64,000 bases of DNA, taken from positions 1 through 64,000 of the forward strand of contig URJB01000003.1 in NCBI GenBank assembly GCA_900548145.1, in the 5' to 3' direction. The DNA comes from an uncultured Eubacteriales bacterium (GTDB lineage Bacteria; Bacillota; Clostridia; Christensenellales; Aristaeellaceae). Shown piece by piece: positions 8,517 to 17,283 of the stretch; positions within the stretch are counted from its first letter, which is position 1; each line of letters begins with the position of its first letter. The position numbers and the translations under genes were made by a program. The notes beneath the pieces were generated by a model. That model was not told the origin of the DNA. It searched no databases and saw only the letters and a list, made by a program, of their open reading frames with translations.

Positions 8517-9788
8517 ATGCTGGACATCAAACGCATCCGACAGAATCCCCAGGAATTGATCGACGCGCTGAAGGCGCGCAATAAGGACATCTCTCTGGAC
8601 ACTTTCCTCAAGGAAGACGAAGAACGCCGCGCCCTGATGGCCGAGGTGGAGGAGAAGAAAGCCCTGCGCAATCAGACCTCCAAGAAGATCGGTCTGGCCA
8701 AGAAGAACGGTGCCAGCGAAGAAGAGACCGCCGCCATCATGCGGGAAATGCGCGAACTGGGCGACGTGATCGACGCGCTGGATGAAAAGATCAACGAGCT
8801 GGACGCGAAAATGCAGCAGTTCCTGATGAGCGTGCCCAACATCCCCAACCCCCGCGTGCCGATCGGCAAGGACGACAGCGAAAACGTGGAAGTGCGCCGT
8901 TGGGGCACGCCCCGTCAGTTCGGCTGGGAGCCCAAGGCCCACTGGGACATCGGCACCGATCTGAAGATTCTGGACTTTGACACCGCCGCCAAGATCTCCG
9001 GCGCGCGTTTCACCATCTACCGCGGGCTGGGTTCCCGGCTGGAGCGCTCCATCATCAACTTCTTCCTGAACACCCACGTGGAAGCGGGCTACGACGAGGT
9101 CTATCCGCCCTACATGGTCACCCGCGCCACCATGACCGGCACCGGCCAGCTGCCCAAGTTTGAGGATGACGCCTACAAGGTCGATCAGGACACCTTCCTG
9201 ATCCCCACCGCCGAAGTGCCCGTCACCAACATGTACCGCGACATGATTCTGGACGGCGCGCAGCTGCCCATCCGTCACTGCGCCTACTCCAGCTGCTTCC
9301 GCGCCGAGGCCGGCAGTGCGGGCCGCGACACCCGCGGTCTGATCCGTCAGCACCAGTTCAACAAGGTGGAAATGGTGAAGATCGCCAAGCCCGAAGAAAG
9401 CTACGCCGAGCTGGAAAGCATGACCGCCGAAGCCGAAAAGGTGCTGCAGCTGCTGGGTCTTCCCTACCGCGTGGTGAACCTGTGCACCGGCGATCTGGGC
9501 TTCAGCGCCGCCCAGACCTACGACATCGAAGTGTGGATGCCCTCCTACGGCCGCTATGTGGAAATTTCCAGCTGCTCCGACTGTGAGGACTTCCAGGCCC
9601 GCCGCGCCAGCATCCGCTACCGCGAGACCCCCAAGGACAAGCCCCAGTTCGTCCACACCCTGAACGGCAGCGGCGTAGCCGTGGGCCGCACGGTCGCCGC
9701 CATTCTGGAAAACTACCAGAACGAGGACGGCACGGTCACGGTGCCCGAGGTGCTGGTGCCCTATATGGGAACGAACATCATCAAATAA
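8517..9788 (+). CDS. serS: Seryl-tRNA synthetase
   Basis: Class II aminoacyl-tRNA synthetase (423 aa) charging tRNA-Ser. The N-terminal tRNA-binding coiled coil spans about residues 25-105 (rich in Glu, Lys, Arg). The catalytic core has the class II motifs: motif 2 around SCFRAEAGSAGRDTRGLIRQHQF and motif 3 with GSGVAVGRTVAAILENYQ. The start MLDIKRIRQNP matches the family and follows a perfect AGGAGG at 8501-8506; a longer open frame from 8472 has no such support. Controlled by the T-box leader just upstream. Confidence 0.98.
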   Translation: MLDIKRIRQNPQELIDALKARNKDISLDTFLKEDEERRALMAEVEEKKALRNQTSKKIGLAKKNGASEEETAAIMREMRELGDVIDALDEKINELDAKMQQFLMSVPNIPNPRVPIGKDDSENVEVRRWGTPRQFGWEPKAHWDIGTDLKILDFDTAAKISGARFTIYRGLGSRLERSIINFFLNTHVEAGYDEVYPPYMVTRATMTGTGQLPKFEDDAYKVDQDTFLIPTAEVPVTNMYRDMILDGAQLPIRHCAYSSCFRAEAGSAGRDTRGLIRQHQFNKVEMVKIAKPEESYAELESMTAEAEKVLQLLGLPYRVVNLCTGDLGFSAAQTYDIEVWMPSYGRYVEISSCSDCEDFQARRASIRYRETPKDKPQFVHTLNGSGVAVGRTVAAILENYQNEDGTVTVPEVLVPYMGTNIIK

Positions 9789-9816
9789 ATCAAGCGATTC
9801 TCCCCGCAAGGGGAAG

Positions 9817-9863
9817 AAAAACCCCCGCTGCAGGAAAGGGCCTGCGGCGGGGGTTTTGCTTTT
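9817..9863 (+). terminator. serS terminator
   Basis: ACCCCCGCTGCAGG pairs with CCTGCGGCGGGGGT around an AAAGGG loop with one internal mismatch, followed by TTTTGCTTTT. A strong intrinsic terminator 30 bases after the serS stop codon. Confidence 0.9.
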
Positions 9864-10371
9864 GCGGGCATCCGCGCTTGTTCGTTGCCGCAAATGGCCG
9901 GTGAAGCGCACGGCAGTGCGGGCCGCGCTGATGGTTGGCTTTGAGGAAAGCGTTTTGTGCGCCCGCAGGCGCAATCCCCTGCTCTCGGTGGGGCCTGACG
10001 CGCCGATTGTTTGCCCCGAGGAAACCCCTCATATTTTTGCCTGACTGCTTACCCTGTGGTTTTCTCGCCGAGTGCGGCCCGAAGGGGGTGCAGGGGGGCG
10101 AGCGGAAAGCCACCCTGCTTGCATCGATAGACGCCAACTTTGCCGTAAGCAATTCCCCTTGGGCGGGGATTGACGCGCCGACTCCGGCGCGGGAGCAGGG
10201 CTTGCAGCCCTATGGGGCGCTCTATTGCTTCGAGTGGCGATCCGAAGGGGACTGGGGGCGAGCGGAAAGCCCCCAGTGCGCCCGCAGGCGCATACCCCTG
10301 CCCTGCCCCCGGTGGGGACTGACGCGCCGACTGCGGCGCGGGTGATGGGGCTGCCGCCCCGACGGGGGATC

Positions 10372-10400
10372 GTACTTTCTTTCGGCGCGAAAGAAAGTAC
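10372..10400. repeat. Perfect 13-bp inverted repeat
   Basis: GTACTTTCTTTCG (10372-10384) and its exact reverse complement (10388-10400) flank a 3-base GCG loop. There is no adjacent T run, so this is not a plain terminator. It sits inside the repeat-rich patch. Confidence 0.85.
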
Positions 10401-10427
10401 CAAAGAAAGCAAGCGGCACGGCGCTAC

Positions 10428-10567
10428 GGAAAAAAGGCTCCTATTGCCCATTTTGACGGCGGGGCTCGCAATGTCGCGCGCAATGGAGCTGGATAGCTAT
10501 TACACAGGGGCGGAGCGCGCTCGTGCTCGCCTTTTTCCGCCGTCAAAATGGGCGGGCCTTTTTCCCT
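10428..10567. repeat. MITE-like element with long inverted ends
   Basis: GCCCATTTTGACGGCGG (10446-10462) is exactly repeated in inverse at 10537-10553. Outer imperfect arms (GGAAAAAAGGC on the left, GCCTTTTTCCC on the right) extend the symmetry to about 140 bp. The interior has no gene. Size and terminal symmetry resemble a miniature inverted-repeat element or a long structured RNA; no target-site duplication was established. Confidence 0.55.
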
Positions 10568-10601
10568 TCGCTGCCTATCGCCGCTCGGCTCTCCCGCAGT
10601 T

Positions 10602-10772
10602 GGCACTGGGCAGACTCAACCAATGCGAGTTGGGATGTTGCATTGCAGCTTGGATGGCTTCGCAGCACAGAAAACAGTATTGATTTTTTCTTCTGCGCTT
10701 GGCACTATGCCCACTCAACCAGCGTTGCTTAGGATACTTCGAAGCATCTTGGATATTTTGGCAACACAAAAT
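10602..10772. repeat. Two imperfect direct repeats of about 75 bp
   Basis: TTGGCACT...ACTCAACCA...CTTGGAT...GCA-CACA occurs at about 10600-10675 and again at about 10698-10772. Read on the minus strand (10575-10769) the two copies give similar peptides, CCQNIQDASKYP..RWLSGHSAK and CCEAIQAAMQHP..HWLSLPSAN. This may be a decayed or tiny Cys-containing repeat protein; there is no clear ribosome site. Confidence 0.4.
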
Positions 10773-10806
10773 GCCAGCGCGGAATCAAATCCACGCTGGC
10801 ATTTTC
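10770..10806 (+). terminator. Terminator-like hairpin
   Basis: AATGCCAGCG (10770-10779) pairs perfectly with CGCTGGCATT (10794-10803), followed by TTC. No plus-strand gene precedes it directly, so its role is unclear; it could end antisense or repeat-derived transcripts. Confidence 0.5.
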
Positions 10807-10878
10807 TGCGAGCCGGAGGGCCTGTCGCCCGACGGCGGTCTTTTCTATTCAACTAACAGGAAGCCACACCAGACCGGC

Positions 10879-10986
10879 GAGCCGCGAGGCCTGTCGCCGA
10901 GCGGCGGTAAAACCACGGCCAACTCGCATGTCCCTCTACGCCCCTGCGCGCATCGCGCGCAGTCCGAAAGGGGCTCAGCCCCTGAG
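10879..10986. repeat. Dispersed GC-rich repeat, copy B, overlapping the GH20 stop
   Basis: Closely matches copy A (42-151), including GAGCCGCGAGGC, GAGCGGCGGTAAAACC and CTACGCCCCTGCGCG. It ends in an AGGGGC-TCA-GCCCCT hairpin whose loop contains the TGA stop (10975-10977, minus strand) of the GH20 gene. A shorter degenerate relative precedes it at about 10809-10840. Confidence 0.75.
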
Positions 10987-12801
10987 GGTGTCGGCGTAGG
11001 AGGTGATGAGGTGCTGGGTGCGGCGGAGGGTGCTTTCCTTGGACACGGCCCGCCATTCGGTCAGATAGGCGGCATACCAGTTTTCCAGCGCGGCGGCCAG
11101 CTCCCAGCCGTCCCGATGGGGAAGCTCCCGGCCTTCCTGCACGGCGAAGATCCAGCAGACAATGTCGTTGAAGAGTTTGGCGCCGGTCGCGGAAATCTCC
11201 AAGGCCCGCAGGATGGGGCGTTTGTCCGGCTCCATGCGGAGCGCGGCCTGCGCCAGTTCGTCCAGAGCCGCGTCAATGGCGGCGTTTGCGGCGGGTACCT
11301 GCGCGGGGTCGATCTCCTTCAGCTGCTCCCGACGCTTCTCCGGATCGGCGGCTTCGATCCAACGGACAGCGTTGAACCACGGGAAAATCTCGTGGTCGGT
11401 CAGGTGGACGAAGGCTTTCATGAAGGTTCCTTCCCGGTCGCCGTACTCAAAGAGGGAAATGGCCTGATTGATCTCGTCAAAGGGTACGTTGTCCGCATTC
11501 CACGCGAAAGCCGCGCCGTAAAGAATGCCCGGCACGGAAAACCACGGGTGGCAGATGTGACCGTAGTCACCCCAGTCCGTGTTCAGCAGGCCGATAGCGT
11601 GATACTTGCGCCCGTGGCCGCACATGGCCCGATTGTTCTTGTAGCTGTTCTCTGTCAGGGGCAGCCAGCGGTTCCACGTGCAAACACCGGGACAGACGTA
11701 CTGGGTCGCGCCCATCTGGGCCAGATCGCGGACTTCGTTTTCCCGCTGCTCGGGCAGATAGCCCCAGTTCAGACAGATCACGCCTTCGGGAATTTCCGCG
11801 TAGGCTTCCGGGTGCCGCCACATGATGTCGCCCCAGAACATGGGGGTCACGCCCTGCGCCAGCAGCCAGCGGCACAGCTCCACCACGTGGGCCATGTAAA
11901 GGGCGTGCTCGCCCTTTTCGTCCGCCAGCGCCTTGCTGCGGCCCTTGCCCAGATCGAAGGTCTCATCGCAGCAGATGTTGAACTTTTTGGACGTGAACAG
12001 AGCGCGGTACTCCGTGATGAGCCCCTTGATGAAATCCACGGCGTTGGGGTTGGACACATTCAGGGTGTGATGGTCGCCGGCGTAAGTGTAGCTGAACGGG
12101 ATCTTTTCCGAATCGGGCAGCTCGCACAGGTCGCAGCAGGTTTTGGTGCTGAGGATCCTGTACATGTGGCCGAAGCTGGACAGGGAAGGAATCAGCTCGA
12201 TGTGCCGGGCGCGGCAGTAGCGATCCAGTTCCATGATCTCCTCGGCAGTGAGGGGCGTATCCCCCCGCCACGCTTCGCTCAGGTTGCGGAAAAGATACGT
12301 ATGCTCAATGTACAGCTGCCATTCGTTGATCTTGTAGCGGCACAAGAGATCGGCGTAGCGCTTGAGTGTTTCCAACGTGGGCACCCGGCCCCGGGAGCAG
12401 TCTAGATAGTAACCGCGATAGCGCAGGTCGGGCTTGTCCTCGATTTCCAGCGCGGGCAGACGGGCTCCGTGACGCTGAATCCACTGGCTCAGCGTCATCA
12501 CGCCGTTCAGCAGGCTCTCATCGCTGCCGCCGCGGACGAGCATGCTTTCCGTTGTGACGGAAAGCCGGTAGCTGGTTTCCTCCAGCGCGGCGTCCGCCCG
12601 GAGAATCACGTCGCCCGGCTGGGCCGTTCCCCGGAGGATGGCAGGCTTCAGGCCGGTGAAACGCTGCACATCCGCCTGCAGCATCTGGGCGTAGAGAAAC
12701 GCGGAGGGTTCCGTGTTTTCCAGCACGATACGAGTATCATAGCGCAGGACGAAGAACCCCTCGCCCTTGCGGACGGAGTGAGGCATGGGCAGAAAGTCCA
12801 T
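10975..12801 (-). CDS. Glycoside hydrolase family 20 (beta-N-acetylhexosaminidase type)
   Basis: A 608-aa cytoplasmic-looking enzyme without a signal peptide. An N-terminal alpha/beta domain is followed by a TIM barrel starting near RYRGYYLDCSRGRVP (about residue 127). The catalytic Asp-Glu pair of GH20 is visible in CCDETFDLGKG at about residues 279-280. The family removes terminal beta-linked GlcNAc or GalNAc by substrate-assisted catalysis. It starts two bases after the GH38 stop codon, so it is certainly in the same operon with GH38 and GH130, in line with release of GlcNAc from imported glycans. Exact linkage specificity is not predictable here. Confidence 0.88.
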   Translation of the reverse strand: MDFLPMPHSVRKGEGFFVLRYDTRIVLENTEPSAFLYAQMLQADVQRFTGLKPAILRGTAQPGDVILRADAALEETSYRLSVTTESMLVRGGSDESLLNGVMTLSQWIQRHGARLPALEIEDKPDLRYRGYYLDCSRGRVPTLETLKRYADLLCRYKINEWQLYIEHTYLFRNLSEAWRGDTPLTAEEIMELDRYCRARHIELIPSLSSFGHMYRILSTKTCCDLCELPDSEKIPFSYTYAGDHHTLNVSNPNAVDFIKGLITEYRALFTSKKFNICCDETFDLGKGRSKALADEKGEHALYMAHVVELCRWLLAQGVTPMFWGDIMWRHPEAYAEIPEGVICLNWGYLPEQRENEVRDLAQMGATQYVCPGVCTWNRWLPLTENSYKNNRAMCGHGRKYHAIGLLNTDWGDYGHICHPWFSVPGILYGAAFAWNADNVPFDEINQAISLFEYGDREGTFMKAFVHLTDHEIFPWFNAVRWIEAADPEKRREQLKEIDPAQVPAANAAIDAALDELAQAALRMEPDKRPILRALEISATGAKLFNDIVCWIFAVQEGRELPHRDGWELAAALENWYAAYLTEWRAVSKESTLRRTQHLITSYADTLRG

Positions 12802-12803
12802 CG

Positions 12804-15800
12804 TTACGCCTCCTTTTCCCGAATCCGGAAGGTCTTGATTTCATAGGGCAGAATGGTGAAGGAAATCCCGCCGTTTTCGAAGGAAGCGTCCGCTTTCTTT
12901 TCCTCGATGCAGTTGCATTCCTCCACGGAAAGAACGGGCCGATTCCAGCGCAGGAAGGTGTCGGTGCGGGCGTTGTCGCACTCGTACAGGCGGACGATCC
13001 AGCCGTCGCCGTCCTCGGCCTGCTTGATGGTCTCCAGCACCACGTTGGGCGCGCCCACGCTGGCCAGAGAGTATTCCGAACCGGCCTTGCCGCCATGGAA
13101 GGACAGGGCGAGCTGGTTGAGGCAATAGGCCTCCCGAACGGTGCCGTTGCGCCAGTCCCCGGCGTGGGGGAGCAGGGCATAGGTGAAGAAATGCTCCTCC
13201 TGATCGGTAACGGGATTGGGCTCAATGCCGGACTTGATCAGGGTCAGCGCCATGCTGCCGTCCAGCGCGGAGTGGCCGTACTTGCAGTCGTTCAGCAGGC
13301 TCACGCCGTAGTGGCCTTCGCTCAGATCCATCCACTTCTGGCCGCAGCTTTCGAAACGGGCCACGTCCCAGCTGGTGTTCTGGGTGATCTTGCGCTTGAG
13401 GTTGCCGAACTGGATGTCGAAGGTGGCCTCGTCGGTGTGAACGTCCACGGGAAAGTGAACCTTCAGCAGATGTTGATGCTCGTGCCAGTCCACCCAGGTC
13501 TGGAAATCGATGCGGCGGTTGTCCGCGTAGAAGCGGACGGTCTGACGGATCAGGCTGTTGGAGACCTTCCGTTCCAGCTTCAAAACGGCGCATACCGGGC
13601 CGATCTCTTCCCATTCCAACCGCTGCAGGTCGGTCACGTCCCAGCTCTTTTCGGTGTAATAGATGTCGATGTCCCAGTTATCGTAATAAATGGGCTTGTC
13701 CTCGTACATCCGCATGAGGTTGCCCTTCTGACCGGACTTGAAGACCTCGCGGCGGTTCTCCTTGTCGTAAAGACGGGCGAAGAGGCCGTTTTCATCCAGC
13801 TCCACGGTGTAGTAGGGCGTTTCCAGATGGCGGTCATCCGACAGGGTGAAGGGAGACGGCGCGGAAACGGCTTCCGTGCGGGTCTGATAGGTGCGCCAGC
13901 CCTTGGCAGGCAGGTTTTTCAGGCTGACGAACGCGCCCTTTTCGGTATGCTGCACGGGATAGAGCGTTCCGGCTTCGTCCAAAAGCGCCTGAACGTCGGT
14001 CTCGCCCAGCGGAACGATCTCATCCCCGGCAAAGCCCTTGGTGTTGAAGACGGTCAGACCGTCACCGGGCGCGCACAGGGCGGCCATGCGCTCCTGTTCC
14101 AGCCGGGCGATGGTTTCCTCCATGGCGGCATATTCCTTCTTGGTGACTTCGTACACCTCATGAATGCTGGAGCCGGGCAGAATATCGTGGAACTGGTTGA
14201 TGAGCATGCCCTTCCAGAGACGGTCGGTCTCTTCCGCCGGATAGGGCAGCACTCCGCTGGCCAGCACGGACAGCAGCTCCAGATCCATCATGTGCAGCTC
14301 CGCCTTGCGGTTGGAGCGCTTGTTCCGGGCCATGGAGGTGTAGGTGCCCCGGTGATATTCGAAGTACAATTCTCCCTCCCACAGGGGGAGACGGCGGTTG
14401 TTCTCCACCCGCTGGCGAAGCTCGTCAAAATAGGTGCGGGCAAAGGCCTGACGAACCCGGGGCAGGCCGGTCACGCCGTGCTCCATCCGGTCGGAGGTCT
14501 CCAGCATGGCGCGGGTAGGGCCGCCGCCGCCGTCGCCGTAGCCGTAGGAGATCAGAATGTCGTTGTTGATGTCCTTGTTCTGGTAGCGCTTCCAGCCGCC
14601 GATGATCGCATCGGGATGAAGCATGCCGTTGTAGGTGGTGAAGAAGCTCTTCTTTTCGTCCTGCCCAACGCCCAGCGTGGTGATCAGATGGGTCAGAATC
14701 TCCGAACCATCGATGCCGCGCCAGCGGAAGGTGTCGTAGGGCACCTTGTTAAACTGGTTCCAGGCCAGCTTGGTGGTCATGAAGTATTCGATGCCGCATT
14801 CCTTCATGATCTGGGGCAGCGCGCCGGAATAGCCGAACACGTCCGGCAGCCAGAGGATGCGGTTCTCCACGCCGAATTCGTCCCGGAAGAAGCGCTTGCC
14901 GTGGAGGAACTGCCGCACCAGACTTTCGCCGCTGGTCAGGTTGCAGTCCGCCTCCACCCACATGCCGCCCTCCGGCTCCCAGCGGCCCTCCCGCACCCGC
15001 TCCTTCACGCGGGCGTACAGCTCGGGGTAGCGCTCCTTGAGGAACAGGTACAGCTGGGGCTGGCTGGACATGAAGCGATAGTGGGGATATTCGTCCATCA
15101 GCTTGAGCACCGTGGCAAAGCTGCGGGCGACCTTTTCCCGGGTCTGGGCTACCGTCCACCACCAGGCTACGTCGATGTGGGTGTGGCCGATGCAGGTTGC
15201 GATCACGTCATCATGGCCGCCCAGCTCCTCGTAGAGATGCTTTTGCAGATAGGCCCGGGCCTCGTGAACGCTCTGCTCAAAGGCGGGGGAATAGGGCGTG
15301 CGGAGATCCAGCAGGTTGATCGCGTCGTTCATGACCCGTTCCAGATCCATCCGGCTCTGGCTTTCGGCCTCCAGCCGGGGGAACGCCTGCAGCGGCACCT
15401 GCAGATCCCAGTACAGCCCTTCGATTTCCGGGTCGATCTCCCGGAATTCCACGATCAGGTTGAACTCGGTATGCAGGGTGCCGGTGTAGGCCTGCAGCTC
15501 CAGACAGAGGGGCTGGCCCGCCTCGGCGCTGCGGCTCAAGAGCACGTCCCGGTGGTTCATGTCGACGCCCTGCACGATCTCGCCGTTGACAAATAAAAGG
15601 AATTGGGGATTCTTGCCGTCGTCCCATTCGTCGATCTGGGTGCAGACGTGCATCCACAGGGGCTTGCCCTGAAAACTTTCCGGCACGGTGGTGTCGGAAT
15701 AGAACCAGTAATGCTCGTCCGGGCCGTACCAGTGCATGTTCCGGCAGTCGAAGGGAGAGAAGGCCGCCGCGTCATGCCGCGCGTCCTCGGGGTGAATGAA

Positions 15801-15905
15801 GTTGCCTTTCTTGTACATCCAGCCGGAAATGGGGGCGCGCTGACGGATACTCAGCTTCCGCAGCTCGTCGCAGATGCCCTGGATCCGCTTGTCCAGATAA
15901 AACAT
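12804..15905 (-). CDS. Alpha-mannosidase, glycoside hydrolase family 38
   Basis: A 1033-aa intracellular GH38 enzyme. The zinc-site motif CIGHTHIDVAWWW is at about residue 240. The nucleophile Asp lies in LWLPDVFGYSGALPQIM at about residue 354, and the EGGMWVEADCN segment between them is also typical. The long C-terminal beta-sandwich domains fill the remainder and the length is usual. GH38 enzymes cleave alpha-1,2, alpha-1,3 or alpha-1,6 mannose; bacterial forms often trim N-glycan mannose. Transcribed after GH130 with a 41-base gap and almost fused to the GH20 gene. Confidence 0.95.
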   Translation of the reverse strand: MFYLDKRIQGICDELRKLSIRQRAPISGWMYKKGNFIHPEDARHDAAAFSPFDCRNMHWYGPDEHYWFYSDTTVPESFQGKPLWMHVCTQIDEWDDGKNPQFLLFVNGEIVQGVDMNHRDVLLSRSAEAGQPLCLELQAYTGTLHTEFNLIVEFREIDPEIEGLYWDLQVPLQAFPRLEAESQSRMDLERVMNDAINLLDLRTPYSPAFEQSVHEARAYLQKHLYEELGGHDDVIATCIGHTHIDVAWWWTVAQTREKVARSFATVLKLMDEYPHYRFMSSQPQLYLFLKERYPELYARVKERVREGRWEPEGGMWVEADCNLTSGESLVRQFLHGKRFFRDEFGVENRILWLPDVFGYSGALPQIMKECGIEYFMTTKLAWNQFNKVPYDTFRWRGIDGSEILTHLITTLGVGQDEKKSFFTTYNGMLHPDAIIGGWKRYQNKDINNDILISYGYGDGGGGPTRAMLETSDRMEHGVTGLPRVRQAFARTYFDELRQRVENNRRLPLWEGELYFEYHRGTYTSMARNKRSNRKAELHMMDLELLSVLASGVLPYPAEETDRLWKGMLINQFHDILPGSSIHEVYEVTKKEYAAMEETIARLEQERMAALCAPGDGLTVFNTKGFAGDEIVPLGETDVQALLDEAGTLYPVQHTEKGAFVSLKNLPAKGWRTYQTRTEAVSAPSPFTLSDDRHLETPYYTVELDENGLFARLYDKENRREVFKSGQKGNLMRMYEDKPIYYDNWDIDIYYTEKSWDVTDLQRLEWEEIGPVCAVLKLERKVSNSLIRQTVRFYADNRRIDFQTWVDWHEHQHLLKVHFPVDVHTDEATFDIQFGNLKRKITQNTSWDVARFESCGQKWMDLSEGHYGVSLLNDCKYGHSALDGSMALTLIKSGIEPNPVTDQEEHFFTYALLPHAGDWRNGTVREAYCLNQLALSFHGGKAGSEYSLASVGAPNVVLETIKQAEDGDGWIVRLYECDNARTDTFLRWNRPVLSVEECNCIEEKKADASFENGGISFTILPYEIKTFRIREKEA

Positions 15906-15946
15906 GATTTTTGACCTCCGCGTGTTTCAAAAATGGGACATGGGGT

Positions 15947-16933
15947 TCAGTTGTGTTCTTTGACAAAGCGCAATAATTCGTCCACAGTGGTGAACGCAAT
16001 GCCGGTCACGGTGTCGGCACAGCCGTAATAGATGGCGATGCGGCCCGTGGCGCTGTCCGTCAGGGCGGCGCAGGGGAAGACCACGTTGGGCACGTCGCCC
16101 ACGCATTCGTAAAGCTCCCACGGCGCCATCAGGTAGTCCTTGGAGCGGTATTTCACCTTCCACGGCTCGTCCAGATCCAATAGGGCAGCGCCCATGCGGT
16201 ATACGAAGCCGTTGCAGGTGGTGATAACCCCGTGATAGATCAGCAGCCAGCCCTCGTCCGTTTCGATGGGGGAGGGGCCGGGGCCGACCTTGGTGGACTG
16301 CCAGGCGGACTCGTTGCCCTTGATGGTGCCCATCATGTAGCGGTGGCGGCCCCAGAATTCCAAATCGCGGCTCTGGCTGACGTAAATATCCCCGAAGGGC
16401 GTGTGGCCGTTGTCGCTGGGGCGGCTCATCATCATGTACATGCCGCCGATCTTCCGGGGGAAAAGAACGCCGTTGCGGTTGAAGGGCAGAAAGGCGTTTT
16501 CCAGCTGGTGGAAGGTTTTAAAATCCTCCGTCCATGCCACGCCGATGGTGGGCCCGTGATAGCCGTTGCACCACGTGATGTAGTACTTACCCTCCATGGG
16601 GGTGATGCGAGCGTCGTAGCGGTATTCCTTCGCCGCGATTTCGCCGTCCGCGCCGGTCAGCAGAATCGGCTCGTCGTCGATCTCCCAATGGAGGCCGTCC
16701 TGACTGCGTCCGGCAAACAGATCCATGCTGATGGAGCGGCTGTCGCAGCGGAAAACGCCTGCAAAGCCGCCGCGAAAGGGAACGACCGCCGAGTTAAATA
16801 CGCTGTTGGAGCGTTGGTTGCCGTGGCGGCCGATAATCGGATTGCCTGAATAGCGCCAGATCGGCTCCTTTTCTCCGGCAGGCTTGTCCTCCCACGGCAT
16901 ATTGGCAAGCGCCGGCCCGATGATTTTTGCCAT
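15947..16933 (-). CDS. Glycoside hydrolase family 130 beta-mannoside phosphorylase
   Basis: A 328-aa five-bladed beta-propeller enzyme. NPIIGRHGNQRSNSVFNSAVV at the N-terminus and the FRCDSRS, YDARITPMEGKYYITW and KVGPGPSPIETDEGWLLIYHG blocks are characteristic of GH130, whose members phosphorolyse beta-mannosides to mannose 1-phosphate. The ATG at 16933 was chosen because MAKIIGP follows a GGAGGAG site; an upstream extension to 17104 is low-complexity and lacks one. Next to GH38 and GH20 the likeliest substrate is the Man-beta-1,4-GlcNAc core of N-glycans, but mannan oligosaccharides remain possible. Confidence 0.9.
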   Translation of the reverse strand: MAKIIGPALANMPWEDKPAGEKEPIWRYSGNPIIGRHGNQRSNSVFNSAVVPFRGGFAGVFRCDSRSISMDLFAGRSQDGLHWEIDDEPILLTGADGEIAAKEYRYDARITPMEGKYYITWCNGYHGPTIGVAWTEDFKTFHQLENAFLPFNRNGVLFPRKIGGMYMMMSRPSDNGHTPFGDIYVSQSRDLEFWGRHRYMMGTIKGNESAWQSTKVGPGPSPIETDEGWLLIYHGVITTCNGFVYRMGAALLDLDEPWKVKYRSKDYLMAPWELYECVGDVPNVVFPCAALTDSATGRIAIYYGCADTVTGIAFTTVDELLRFVKEHN

Positions 16934-16966
16934 GTCCGATCTCCTCCGTGAATGCGATCGATTGGA

Positions 16967-16995
16967 AGTATAAACGAAAATGAATGGAAAGGCAA
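16967..16995 (-). promoter_or_regulatory. Probable internal promoter for GH130-GH38-GH20
   Basis: On the minus strand TTGCCT (16990-16995) and TATACT (16967-16972) are 17 bases apart, 34 bases ahead of the GH130 ATG. The three enzymes could thus be expressed separately from the transporter genes upstream. Confidence 0.6.
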
Positions 16996-17283
16996 GCCCG
17001 CGCGGCTCTTGGGAACAAGCTGGTTTTCCCGCTTGTGCCTGCGGCGCCGCGCGGGCGGAAGTGCAGAAAGAACGCTTTCTGCGGGAATCCTTTTTCGGAA
17101 ACATATTCTGATGCAGAATGAGCTTCCTGCGGTTTCAGACCGGCCGATTCAGCCGGAAAACCTGAAACCAGTCCTTATCACGCGTTCGAAAGTGGGTGAA
17201 ACTCGCCAGCTGGAACGCGAACCGGGGTGCAGGGGGTCACCCCCTGCCGAACCGGGGTCCAGGGGCACTGCCCCTGGTGGGGG
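16996..17283. repeat. Hairpin-rich gap between binding protein and GH130
   Basis: No gene. CCCGCGCGGC (16997-17006) pairs with GCCGCGCGGG (17046-17055) around a nested hairpin, and GCAGAAAG pairs with CTTTCTGC at about 17061-17080. Two members of the dispersed hairpin family follow (GCAGGGGGTCACCCCCTGC near 17228-17246 and CCAGGGGCACTGCCCCTGG at 17261-17279), each preceded by GAACCGGGGT. The last one ends four bases from the stop codon of the binding-protein gene and probably stabilises or ends its transcript. Confidence 0.7.

Larger units (their letters stand above)
9864..10974. other. Gene-free repeat-rich region between serS and the GH20 gene
   Basis: About 1.1 kb without a convincing gene: the open frames are short, overlap on all strands and lack ribosome sites. 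It contains imperfect repeats of GCCCGCAGGCGCA followed by CGGTGGGG and CTGACGCGCCGA (about 9961-10010 and 10279-10332). It also holds the perfect inverted repeat at 10372-10400, a long-looped inverted repeat at 10446-10553, a pair of direct repeats at about 10602-10772, a terminator-like stem at 10770-10803, and repeat copy B at its right edge. It looks like a landing zone for non-coding repeat elements. Confidence 0.7.

Noticed and set aside
8343..9974. 543-codon minus-strand open frame opposite serS
   Set aside because: Shadow of serS and of its T-box; no ribosome site or family match.
9935..10856. Several overlapping short frames in the repeat-rich gap
   Set aside because: No ribosome sites, conflicting frames on both strands, and sequence explained by inverted and direct repeats.
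13095..15596. 833-codon open frame opposite the GH38 gene
   Set aside because: Composition-driven antisense frame; GH38 motifs are on the other strand.
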